Made by a program: the position numbers and the translations under genes
The notes under the pieces: model-generated
Seen by the model: only the letters and a program-made list of their open reading frames with translations
Database searches by the model: none
Told to the model about the DNA's origin: nothing
Origin: an uncultured Clostridia bacterium
GTDB taxonomy: Bacteria > Bacillota > Clostridia > UMGS1810
Assembly: GCA_937959315.1 (NCBI GenBank)
Contig: CALGRC010000101.1
Coordinates: 1-20,680, forward strand
Reading direction: 5' to 3'
DNA: 20,680 nt
Shown: one piece after another, positions 1-6,675 of the stretch
How positions within the stretch are numbered: the first letter of the stretch is position 1
Layout: every line of letters begins with the position of its first letter

Positions 1-345
1 CACCGATATATAAACTTTTTCAATACAATAAGATCTTCCTATCTTTGTAACTCTTGCTAAGCCGCTACATCTGAAAAACGCATTACTACCAATATTTGTT
101 ACGCCATTTTCTATAACAACATTTTTTATTTCTTAGGTGTCCCTATACCAAGGGTCATGTTAAGAGTATTGATAGTTATTCATCGCGCCGCTGCCGCTGA
201 TAGTAAGCGTACCCGCATCATCAAGCGTCCAAGTCAGATTTTCACCGCAAGTGCCGCTGTCTATGATTTCTGCTGATGCGGTGCACGGAATCAGTACTGC
301 AAGCAGTGACAATACAAGAATTAGGCTGAAAACTTTTCTTTTCAT
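1..345 (-). pseudogene. Decayed BspA-like leucine-rich-repeat surface protein, 3' end outside window
   Basis: The minus strand begins with a clear Sec signal peptide (MKRK, a hydrophobic stretch, then an Ala-Ser-Ala cleavage region), followed by a segment of the type CGENLTWTLDDAGTLTISGSG. That segment is characteristic of the N-terminal region of BspA-like (LRR_5) secreted proteins in gut Firmicutes. The frame is closed by TAA at 160-162 and again by TAA at 133-135. Read through both stops, the same frame continues with DPWY, then NVVIENGVTNIGSNAF and a CSGL repeat unit, exactly what follows in intact relatives. The gene is therefore broken by two nonsense codons without a shift of frame. 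A strong ribosome binding site (GGAGGG, 8 bases before the ATG at 345) survives. The protein would have been exported or surface-attached; no function beyond that can be assigned. The remaining repeats lie beyond the left edge. Confidence 0.75.
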
Positions 346-387
346 AATATGTTCCCTCCATTATACTTTCAATTTACTAAATATGTA

Positions 388-934
388 TTACAATGAGATA
401 ATCAGTTTCTTTTTTTTCTTATCTTCACCCGTATCTTTTCCCAATCTGATTCTCTGTGCTGTGCAATATTCTCTCGCTGCTCCATCATCCTTTAACCAAA
501 GGGAATCAGAGAATATCACATCTTCTCTGTGAAGACTTTTATCTATTCCCAAGTATTTGCAAAGATTAAATGATCCATTGCAGTAATGATCTTCATTTCC
601 TGCTTCTCTTATTAGAACATTTTCCGGGACACCCTTCTGCCCACAGACCAGTAACAGCATACCGCCATAAATGCACCAAACTCCTCCGGTTTCAAACAAA
701 GGCGCAGTTGCTGGCGTGGGAGCTTGGGTTATGTATTTTCCGTTTTTATAATCAATGCCATAACACGCAGCATCATTTTCCTCGTACACTTTCTGTGACA
801 GTAATGCGCAGACGAATGATCGTTCCGTCTTCCTTTTTTCGACACAATAGTTTCCCAAGAAGTTTTATAGCAACTTCCTTGGAATTTTTCGAGAAACATT
901 CTTTGTTTTCGATTCGCTTTGAAATAGTTACCAT
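388..934 (-). pseudogene. Frameshifted 3-methyladenine DNA glycosylase (AAG/Mpg family)
   Basis: Two minus-strand frames together give one protein. From ATG at 934 the first frame reads into IKLLGKLLCRKKEDGTII and ITVTES, the N-terminal signature of the alkyladenine glycosylase family, then hits TGA soon after. From about 786 the other frame continues with YEENDAACYG, then TGGVWCIYGGM, GVPENVLIREAG, CNGSFNLCKYLGIDKSL and SDSLWLKDDG, which are the successive conserved blocks of the same family. Deleting the single G at about 787 joins them as ES-YEEN, placing the presumed catalytic Glu two residues before Tyr as in the family. The enzyme would excise alkylated purines in base-excision repair. 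The position equivalent to the usual His after DxAC appears to be Tyr, which may be lineage variation or further decay. The break could also be a sequencing error. The upstream leader at 978-1155 points toward this gene. Confidence 0.7.
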
Positions 935-977
935 AAAACTCTCTTCTTTTCCACTTTATCATCGCAACATTAGAGTA

Positions 978-1011
978 AATAAAAAATGCGCCAATCCGAA
1001 GACTGACGCAT
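978..1011 (-). terminator. UUCG-capped rho-independent terminator
   Basis: On the minus strand ATGCGTCAGTC pairs with GATTGGCGCAT around a TTCG tetraloop (1011-986), with only G-U wobbles and no mismatch. It is followed at once by a T-run and then ATTT. It ends the candidate RNA and lies about 45 bases before the glycosylase start at 934. Confidence 0.8.
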
Positions 1012-1155
1012 GAAAAATACATCTGCTCCGAATTGTCGCCAAACAAAATTTAAACATAAACCTATTAAGTATATGTAGAAATAGAGCATCCGTATTTTTA
1101 CCGAAATAAAAATACACATACCCAATAGATTTAAAAAGATTAAATTTTGTTTGGC
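978..1155 (-). ncRNA. Candidate structured small RNA or 5' leader
   Basis: The transcript expected from the promoter at 1190-1162 would be about 175 bases. It opens with GCCAAACAAAATTTAA (1155-1140), perfectly complementary to 1053-1038. Inside that 16-bp stem is an internal loop, then a second helix of about 17 pairs including G-U pairs (around 1130-1112 with 1076-1060). An apical hairpin follows, GTATTTTTA against TAAAAATAC with a short loop, plus an unpaired stretch. The unit ends in the terminator at 1011-978. No open reading frame of substance lies inside. It could be a free-standing RNA or an attenuating leader of the glycosylase gene starting at 934. TGTATTTTT occurs both in the apical hairpin and just before the terminator, so the AAAAATAC strand could choose between two partners. 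I do not recognise the family. A 6S-like RNA is conceivable from the long rod shape and length, but I see no diagnostic open bubble. Confidence 0.5.
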
Positions 1156-1161
1156 ATGTAT

Positions 1162-1190
1162 AATATACCATATTTCTTGCTTTTTTTCAA
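1162..1190 (-). promoter_or_regulatory. SigmaA-type promoter for the structured RNA
   Basis: On the minus strand TTGAAA (1190-1185) and TATATT (1167-1162) are separated by exactly 17 bases. The expected transcription start, about 7 bases downstream, falls at about 1155. That is the first base of the long hairpin at 1155-1038. Confidence 0.6.
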
Positions 1191-1236
1191 GACAATATAT
1201 TTTTTAAAGCTCATTGTTAAAACGAATATGATAAAT

Positions 1237-1270
1237 GAAAAAATCCTGCCATATCGACAGGATTTTTCAT
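1237..1270. terminator. Orphan bidirectional terminator hairpin
   Basis: AAAAATCCTG (1239-1248) and CAGGATTTTT (1258-1267) form a perfect 10-bp stem around a 9-base loop. With A-runs before and T-runs after, it can terminate transcription in either direction. No intact gene abuts it on either side, so it may be a relic of a lost gene, or insulate the small RNA unit from the rimP side. Confidence 0.65.
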
Positions 1271-1713
1271 AATTGAGTATTTTGTTGCATCGGCTATTTT
1301 TCAAAAATTGTTTTCCACTCTTTCTCCATTTACTTCGCCATTTTTTCTCCAATTTGGTGTTGCATTTTATGAAATTATAAAAACCTTTATTGGAGTGAAG
1401 ATCTCGAACCCCTTATAACAAACGGGATTTCATGAACTTTTATAGAGATATGAACGCTTATGAAAAAAGGTCAGTATTTTACGATACCTAATTTCATGTA
1501 TTTTCCGATCTCCTTTATACTGCAGTTTTGCTGTTTGGCTACAAACGCCATTATTATATCATGCCGGTGTGTTTTTTTCAATATTGAGTTTGTAGCAAGC
1601 ATATTTGACAAATATTTTTTGCATTTTGTGTATAACGGCAATGGATTTTTCATATACTGTTATAAACTTTTTATGGAAATCCGACGGTAAATGGCGAATT
1701 TTTGCAAAAGGGG
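1271..1713. other. AT-rich stretch without a recognisable gene
   Basis: I find no supported gene here. Short open frames exist on both strands, but none has protein-like composition together with a ribosome binding site and length. Two 12-codon minus-strand frames, ATG at 1365 to TAA at 1330 and ATG at 1329 to TAG at 1294, are adjacent in the same frame and could be a gene remnant. A minus-strand AAAGGAG precedes an ATG at about 1494 that opens only eight codons. The base composition matches the decayed left end, not the operon to the right. Confidence 0.5.
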
Positions 1714-1742
1714 TTGCATTTGCCGAAAAAGTGTGGTACGAT
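1714..1742 (+). promoter_or_regulatory. SigmaA-type promoter of the rimP-nusA-infB operon
   Basis: TTGCAT (1714-1719) and TACGAT (1737-1742) are separated by 17 bases. It is the only good promoter found before the nine-gene operon and sits about 110 bases before the rimP start, leaving room for the leader hairpin at 1771-1792. Confidence 0.7.
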
Positions 1743-1770
1743 AAGAAAGGAAAATAGACGGCGACCAACT

Positions 1771-1796
1771 AGAGTGGGTGTAAACCCACTCTTTCG
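1771..1796 (+). promoter_or_regulatory. Leader hairpin (attenuator-like) before rimP
   Basis: AGAGTGGGT (1771-1779) pairs perfectly with ACCCACTCT (1784-1792) around GTAA and is followed by TTTCGTATTATTTT. That makes a compact stem with a poor U-tract, about 20 bases after the expected transcription start. It resembles the GTGGG/CCCAC hairpins that I recall in front of rimP in other Firmicutes. Because NusA is encoded in the operon and acts on such hairpins, feedback attenuation or NusA-dependent pausing is plausible, but that is inference. Confidence 0.55.
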
Positions 1797-1849
1797 TATT
1801 ATTTTGGCTGTTTGTTTTTGGCAGACAGGCGGGGCTTTGGAGGAATGGT

Positions 1850-2329
1850 ATGGCAAAGAAAAAAGTGGCTGATGTTGTGCTGGCGCTGGCGCAGCCCATT
1901 GCAGCGGAAAACGGCTGCGAAGTGGTGGATATCGAATTTAAAAAAGAAGGCGCGGATTATTTCCTGCGCGTGTTTATCGATTTGCTGGATGCTGGGGAAG
2001 GGCAGACGGTTTCCCTCAATGAATGCGAAGCAGTCAGCCGGGCATTGAGTACAGCTTTGGACGAAGCAGACCCTATTGAACAGGCATATATGCTGGAAGT
2101 GTCGTCGCCGGGACTGGACCGGCCGCTGAAGAAAGATGCGGATTTTGAAAGGTTTTCCGGCCGTTTGGTGGAAGTGGGGCTCTATAAACCCATCCATGGC
2201 AGCAAGCTTGTAACCGGTACGTTGGTAGGGCTGCAGGACGGACAGATTATATTGACGCTGGATAGCGGTGAAAGATGGGGCATTGCACGGGGGGAACCGG
2301 CTTTTGTGAAGCTGGCCGTGGTATTTTAA
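1850..2329 (+). CDS. rimP: Ribosome maturation factor RimP
   Basis: The 159-residue protein has the usual RimP length and its two-domain plan. An N-terminal alpha/beta domain (about 1-85) carries CEVVDIEF, and a C-terminal SH3-like domain follows the family signature SSPGLDRPL at 85-93. RimP binds the free 30S subunit and helps late assembly of the head around S12. The ATG at 1850 is preceded by GGAGG at suitable distance and gives the family's N-terminus (KKKVADVV). It is the first gene of the operon, 22 bases before nusA, the standard Firmicutes arrangement. Confidence 0.95.
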   Translation: MAKKKVADVVLALAQPIAAENGCEVVDIEFKKEGADYFLRVFIDLLDAGEGQTVSLNECEAVSRALSTALDEADPIEQAYMLEVSSPGLDRPLKKDADFERFSGRLVEVGLYKPIHGSKLVTGTLVGLQDGQIILTLDSGERWGIARGEPAFVKLAVVF

Positions 2330-2351
2330 AGTAAGGAGAGGTCAAAAAATA

Positions 2352-3401
2352 ATGAACAGTGAATTTATGCTTGCGCTGGACCAATTGGAGCGGGAAAAGA
2401 ATATCAGCAAGGATATTTTATTAGACGCGATTGAAGCGGCGCTTATTTCAGCTTATAAACGCAACTACAACACCAACCAAAATAATGTGCTGGTTAGCAT
2501 AGACCGGGATAATGGCGAGGTCCAGGTGTTTGTGCAAAAAGAAGCGGTGGAGGAAGTCACTGACAGCCTCACGCAGATTTCGCTTGCAGATGCACGCAAG
2601 ATAAGCGGCAATTATGAAATTGGCGACGTTGTCAATATGGAAGACACACCGGCGGCATTCGGCCGCATTGCGGCACAGACCGCCAAGCAGGTGGTTATGC
2701 AGCGTATCCGCGAAGCGGAACGGGCTTTGGTGTTTGATGAGTTTTCCGCCCATGAACATGATATCTTGGACGGCGTGGTGCAGCGGATTGAACGGAAAAA
2801 TATCTATTTGGATGTGGGCCGTACCGAAGCGCTGCTCGCCCCGGGTGAGCAGGTACCGACAGAACGGTACGATTTTCACCAGCATTTAAAGGTCTATGTA
2901 ACCGAGGTGCGCAAATCTACCAAGGGGCCGCTGGTCAATGTGTCGCGCACACGTCCGGGTTTGGTGGCTAAATTGTTTGAACTGGAAATCCCGGAAATCA
3001 AGAGCGGGATTGTGGAAATTAAGAGTATTGCCCGCGAACCCGGTTCCAGGACTAAAATGGCGGTGCTATCCAACGACCCAAATGTAGATCCCATCGGCGC
3101 CTGCATTGGTGCGCGCGGGACGCGGGTGCAGAGCATTGTGGATGAATTGTGCGGAGAGAAGATTGATATTGTCAATTACAGCGACGATCCGGCAGAATTT
3201 ATCAAAGCAAGTTTAAATCCGGCTGAAGTGGTGAGCCTGACCGTTGATTCGGACACGCGGGAAGCGCATGTGGTAGTGCCGCATACCCAGCTTTCGCTGG
3301 CCATTGGCAAGGAAGGCCAGAATGCACGGCTGGCTGCGCGGCTGACTGGTTTTAAAATAGACATCAGCAGCGATAAACAGGCAGAGGAACCGGAGCAGTG
3401 A
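2352..3401 (+). CDS. nusA: Transcription elongation and termination factor NusA
   Basis: The protein of 349 residues has the short Firmicutes form without the C-terminal acidic repeats of proteobacteria. The RNA-polymerase-binding N-terminal domain spans about 1-125. An S1 domain follows (about 135-200, starting ILDGVVQRIERKNIYLDVG). KH1 contains ACIGARGTRVQ near 250-260, and KH2 contains AIGKEGQNARLAARLTG near 317-333. NusA binds RNA polymerase and nascent RNA, promotes pausing and modulates intrinsic termination. The start ATG at 2352 follows AAGGAGAGG. The gene overlaps ylxR by four bases (GTGA), indicating translational coupling. Confidence 0.97.
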   Translation: MNSEFMLALDQLEREKNISKDILLDAIEAALISAYKRNYNTNQNNVLVSIDRDNGEVQVFVQKEAVEEVTDSLTQISLADARKISGNYEIGDVVNMEDTPAAFGRIAAQTAKQVVMQRIREAERALVFDEFSAHEHDILDGVVQRIERKNIYLDVGRTEALLAPGEQVPTERYDFHQHLKVYVTEVRKSTKGPLVNVSRTRPGLVAKLFELEIPEIKSGIVEIKSIAREPGSRTKMAVLSNDPNVDPIGACIGARGTRVQSIVDELCGEKIDIVNYSDDPAEFIKASLNPAEVVSLTVDSDTREAHVVVPHTQLSLAIGKEGQNARLAARLTGFKIDISSDKQAEEPEQ

Positions 3402-3661
3402 AGGGCCAATGGGAGCCGCAGCGCCAGTGCGCGGGTTGTATGCAGCGCAGGCCGCAGCGGGAAATGCTGCGGGTTGTCAAACAGCCGGGCGGGGCGGTAG
3501 TATTAGATACAAGCGGCCATGCAGACGGCCGCGGCGCTTATGTGTGCAGCGCCGGATGCGCCGGGCTGGCATGGAAAAAGAAACGGCTTTCCCGCATTTT
3601 GCGGTGTGAAGTGCCGTTTGAAATATATGAAGCAGTGCAGCAAATGTTAAATCGGGAGTGA
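3398..3661 (+). CDS. ylxR: YlxR family RNA-binding protein (RnpM-like)
   Basis: This 87-residue protein carries the YlxR signature: a CxxC pair at residues 11-14 (CAGC) and GRGAYVC at 44-50 with a further Cys at 54, then a basic helix (WKKKRLSRIL). YlxR proteins bind RNA; the B. subtilis homologue has been reported as a modulator of RNase P (RnpM). The start is GTG at 3398, inside the nusA stop region, preceded by GGAG. It lies in its usual place between nusA and the L7Ae-like gene. Its TGA stop (3659-3661) is in the same frame as the following ylxQ, only two codons before the likely ylxQ start. Confidence 0.9.
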   Translation: MKGQWEPQRQCAGCMQRRPQREMLRVVKQPGGAVVLDTSGHADGRGAYVCSAGCAGLAWKKKRLSRILRCEVPFEIYEAVQQMLNRE

Positions 3662-3667
3662 GGAAGC

Positions 3668-4039
3668 ATCGATAAGCTATTGGGACTTGTTTCGCTGGCT
3701 AGAAAAGCCGGCAAGCTGGCGCGCGGGGAAGAGATGACTAAAAACGCCGTCCGCGCGCGCCGCTGTTTCCTCGTAATCCTGGCGTCAGACGCCGGAACCA
3801 ATACTGTAAAAAGCATCTGCAATAGCTGTCTATACTACCGCGTTCCATATATAATATGGGCGGACAAGGCAGCGTTGGGCAGGGCAACCGGCAGCGCTGT
3901 GCGCGCAGTCGTCGGCATTTTGGACGAAAGCTTTGCAAACGGGATACAGTCATTGCCCGGCGTCAATCTTAATGGAGGTGGGGAATATGCCGAAACCGAG
4001 GGTATACGAGATCGCAAAAGATTTGAATCAATCGAGTAA
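3668..4039 (+). CDS. ylxQ: YlxQ, L7Ae-family RNA-binding protein with a probable ATC start
   Basis: The product reads LLGLVSLARKAGKLARGEE at its N-terminus, the L7Ae/L30e-type YlxQ signature, followed by a Rossmann-like core (CFLVILASDAG, then VPYIIWADKAALGRATG). Such proteins bind kink-turn RNA; the cellular target is not established. Family members start Met-x-Lys-(Phe/Leu)-Leu. Here that position is ATC at 3668 (ATC GAT AAG CTA TTG), with GAGG four bases upstream. The only conventional start, TTG at 3680, would remove four residues and has no ribosome binding site. No ATG, GTG or TTG lies between the in-frame ylxR stop and 3668. From ATC the product is 123 residues. Its 3' end overlaps infB by 53 bases. 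Confidence 0.8.
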   Translation: MDKLLGLVSLARKAGKLARGEEMTKNAVRARRCFLVILASDAGTNTVKSICNSCLYYRVPYIIWADKAALGRATGSAVRAVVGILDESFANGIQSLPGVNLNGGGEYAETEGIRDRKRFESIE

Positions 4040-6299
4040 GGAAATTATAAATGAATTGGCAAAGTACGGGGTGGAAATCAAAAACCATATGGGGACGCTG
4101 GAACCGTCCGATATGGATTTGATTTATACCATTTATTTAAAACGGTATGACGATGGGCGCCCGATAGAAGAGGTGTTTGGCGAAATCAATGCCGACCGGC
4201 TGCGCGCTGAGGAGGAAAAACAGGCACAGGAGGCGGAAAGCGAAAAGCAGCAGCCGGAAATTTTGCCTGAAGAAGTAGAAATCGTCAAACAGGATAACCG
4301 CGCGTATGTGGATACCAGGCAAAACGTGGTCGATTTGGAAAAGATTGATTCCGAAAGCAAGGCGGCGGAACTCATCAGCGACGATACCATGGAAGAACGT
4401 TCGGTGAAGAAGCAAAAAATTTCAAAGAAAAACGCCCAAAACCAGCAGCGCGGCGGCAAAAGCCGGAACCAGCAAAGCCATAAAGGCAATGCACAGAGCC
4501 AGCAAGTACAGCAGCCCAAGAAAAAGGAAGATGCACCGGAAAAACAGGAACCTAAGGTGGTGGAGGTGCCTGATGAAATTTCGGTGGGCGATTTTGCTGC
4601 GCTATTAAAGCTGCCGGCAACAACCGTGGTGAAAAAACTGTTTGAAGCCGGTATTATGGCGTCGGTCAGCCAAAACATTGACTATGACACAGCGGCGCTC
4701 ATTGGGGAAGATTTGGGATATACGGTCAATAAGCTTGTCATTGTGACTGAGGAAGATAAGCTGTTTAACGATGTAGAGGATTCGCCGGAGTCGCTCAAGC
4801 CGCGTTCGCCGGTTGTGGTGGTTATGGGCCACGTTGACCATGGGAAAACTTCCCTGTTGGATGCGATACGAAATACCAATGTCATTGCCAAAGAGGCGGG
4901 CGGCATTACCCAGCATATCGGCGCTTACCGTGTGCGTGTGGGCGACAAAAAAATCACCTTTTTGGACACCCCCGGCCATGAGGCGTTTACTGCCATGCGT
5001 GCCCGCGGCGCGCAGGTGACAGATATTGCAATTTTGGTAGTGGCGGCTGACGACGGTATCATGCCGCAGACGGTAGAAGCCATCAACCACGCCAAGGCGG
5101 CGGGCGTCACCATCATTGTTGCCATTAACAAGATTGACAAAGAAGGCGCCAACCCTGAGCGCATCAAACAGGAACTGACCGAATATGAGCTGGTGCCGGA
5201 GGATTGGGGCGGCGATACCATCTGCGTGCCCATCAGCGCAAAATTCAATCAGAATATTGATGAGCTTTTGGAAATGGTGCTGTTGGTTGCCGAAATGAAA
5301 GAACTCAAGGCAAACCCCGACCGCAAGGGCAAGGGTACGGTTGTGGAATCACGGTTAGACCGCGGCCGCGGCCCGGTGGCAACGGTATTGGTACAAAACG
5401 GGACGCTGCGTGTTGGCGATATCGTGGTGGCAGGCACGGCGGTTGGCCGTATCCGTGCAATGATAGACGACCGCGGCAACAATGTCAAAAAGGCCGGCCC
5501 GTCAGTACCGGTGGAGATTGTGGGTTTGAGCGAAGCGCCGGAAGGCGGCGATTTGGTCTATGCAGTGGATGATGAACGCAAGGCCCGTGAGGTGGTGGAA
5601 AAACGCAAGCTCAAGCAAAAGGAGGAGCGGATTGGTTCCCGCCGCGCCGTTTCGCTGGACGTGCTGTTTGACCAGATTAAAGAAGGCGAGATGAAAGAAC
5701 TCAACATCATTGTCAAGGCCGACGTGCAGGGCTCGGTGGAGGCAGTGCGGCAGAGTTTGGAAAAGCTGTCTAACGAAGAGGTACGGGTGTCCTGTATCCA
5801 CGGCGGCGTCGGCGGCATCACCGAATCGGATGTCATGCTGGCAGCGGCGTCCAACGCCATCATTGTCGGCTTTAACGTGCGCCCCGACAGCGGTGCAGTC
5901 GCGTCTGCCAAACGGGACGATGTGGACATCCGCACCTATCGCATCATCTATCAGGCCATAGAGGAAATTGAGGCGGCGATGAAGGGGATGCTTGCGCCGC
6001 AGTATCAGGAAGTGGTGCAGGGGCACGCTGAAGTGCGCACCACCTTTAAAGTCAGCGGCGTTGGCACGGTGGCAGGCTGCTATGTACAGGATGGTAAAAT
6101 TTCCCGCAATTCACAGGTGCGGCTGGTGCGGGATGGGATTGTCATCCACGAGGGCGTGCTGTCGTCTTTAAAACGTTTTAAAGATGATGTAAAGGAAGTT
6201 GCTGCCGGGTATGAATGCGGCTGCGGCTTGGAAAACTATAATGACCTCAAAGAAGGCGATGTCATCGAATCGTTTATCATGGAAGAAGTAGAACGGTAA
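3987..6299 (+). CDS. infB: Translation initiation factor IF-2
   Basis: The 770-residue GTPase delivers initiator fMet-tRNA to the 30S subunit and promotes subunit joining. Domains in order: an N-terminal IF2_N module (KPRVYEIAKDLN, residues about 3-52), a Gln/Lys/Glu-rich linker (about 75-195), a second IF2_N (EISVGDFAALLKLP), the G domain, domain II, domain III and the C-terminal fMet-tRNA-binding domain. G motifs are GHVDHGKT at 281-288, DTPGHE from 327, NKID at 381-384 and SAK near 417. An earlier in-frame ATG at 3933 is rejected, because ATG at 3987 follows GGAGGTGGGG and yields the conserved start. The gene begins inside ylxQ. Confidence 0.97.
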   Translation: MPKPRVYEIAKDLNQSSKEIINELAKYGVEIKNHMGTLEPSDMDLIYTIYLKRYDDGRPIEEVFGEINADRLRAEEEKQAQEAESEKQQPEILPEEVEIVKQDNRAYVDTRQNVVDLEKIDSESKAAELISDDTMEERSVKKQKISKKNAQNQQRGGKSRNQQSHKGNAQSQQVQQPKKKEDAPEKQEPKVVEVPDEISVGDFAALLKLPATTVVKKLFEAGIMASVSQNIDYDTAALIGEDLGYTVNKLVIVTEEDKLFNDVEDSPESLKPRSPVVVVMGHVDHGKTSLLDAIRNTNVIAKEAGGITQHIGAYRVRVGDKKITFLDTPGHEAFTAMRARGAQVTDIAILVVAADDGIMPQTVEAINHAKAAGVTIIVAINKIDKEGANPERIKQELTEYELVPEDWGGDTICVPISAKFNQNIDELLEMVLLVAEMKELKANPDRKGKGTVVESRLDRGRGPVATVLVQNGTLRVGDIVVAGTAVGRIRAMIDDRGNNVKKAGPSVPVEIVGLSEAPEGGDLVYAVDDERKAREVVEKRKLKQKEERIGSRRAVSLDVLFDQIKEGEMKELNIIVKADVQGSVEAVRQSLEKLSNEEVRVSCIHGGVGGITESDVMLAAASNAIIVGFNVRPDSGAVASAKRDDVDIRTYRIIYQAIEEIEAAMKGMLAPQYQEVVQGHAEVRTTFKVSGVGTVAGCYVQDGKISRNSQVRLVRDGIVIHEGVLSSLKRFKDDVKEVAAGYECGCGLENYNDLKEGDVIESFIMEEVER

Positions 6300-6321
6300 A
6301 GATAAAGAAGGAGAAGGGACA

Positions 6322-6669
6322 ATGGCTGCACACCGAATGGAACGCATCAAGGAGGAAGTCCGGCGGGAGCTGTCGGCCATCCTCCGCGAATTGAAGGACC
6401 CGCGCATCCACACCATGACATCGGTTGTGGCGGTGGATGTGACAAAAGATTTAAAATATGCCAAAGCGCATATCAGTGTGATGGGCACAGAGCAGGAAAA
6501 ACAGGATACCCTTGCGGCGCTTAAATGTGCGTCTGGATTTATCCGGCGGGAAATTTCCAGCCGTTTGGATTTGCGTATCACACCGGAATTTACGTTTGTG
6601 CTGGATACGTCCATTGATTATGGTATGCATATCAATGAGCTTTTGCACAAACTGCATGAGGAAGCGTGA
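6322..6669 (+). CDS. rbfA: 30S ribosome-binding factor RbfA
   Basis: The 115-residue protein has the KH-like RbfA fold signatures: HRMERIKEEVRRELSAIL at the N-terminus, LKDPRI, the strand SVVAVDVTKDLKYAKAHISV, and LRITPEFTFVLDTSIDYG near the C-terminus. RbfA acts with RimP and IF2 in 16S rRNA 5'-end processing and cold adaptation of the small subunit. The ATG follows AAGGAGAAGGG. It is placed between infB and the DHH phosphoesterase, as in B. subtilis and clostridia. Confidence 0.96.
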   Translation: MAAHRMERIKEEVRRELSAILRELKDPRIHTMTSVVAVDVTKDLKYAKAHISVMGTEQEKQDTLAALKCASGFIRREISSRLDLRITPEFTFVLDTSIDYGMHINELLHKLHEEA

Positions 6670-6675
6670 ACAAAT

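Noticed and set aside
251..532. Plus-strand open frames in the left end (such as 251-532 and 570-1013)
   Set aside because: They lie opposite the LRR and glycosylase remnants, have no ribosome binding site or domain, and are shadows of the minus-strand genes.
1038..1155. Inverted 16-bp repeats as the ends of a miniature transposon (MITE)
   Set aside because: I see no target-site duplication beside the repeats and no second copy in the window. The promoter and terminator placed exactly around it favour a structured RNA, though a domesticated element cannot be excluded.
1294..1365. Two adjacent 12-codon minus-strand frames as a small toxin or leader peptide
   Set aside because: They are too short, have further stops in frame upstream and no clear ribosome binding site. 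They are most likely chance or a remnant.
1391..1412. GGTTCGAGATC on the minus strand, like a tRNA T-arm or phage attachment core
   Set aside because: The flanks do not form a T-stem, no anticodon or acceptor arm is present upstream, and no integrase gene is nearby.
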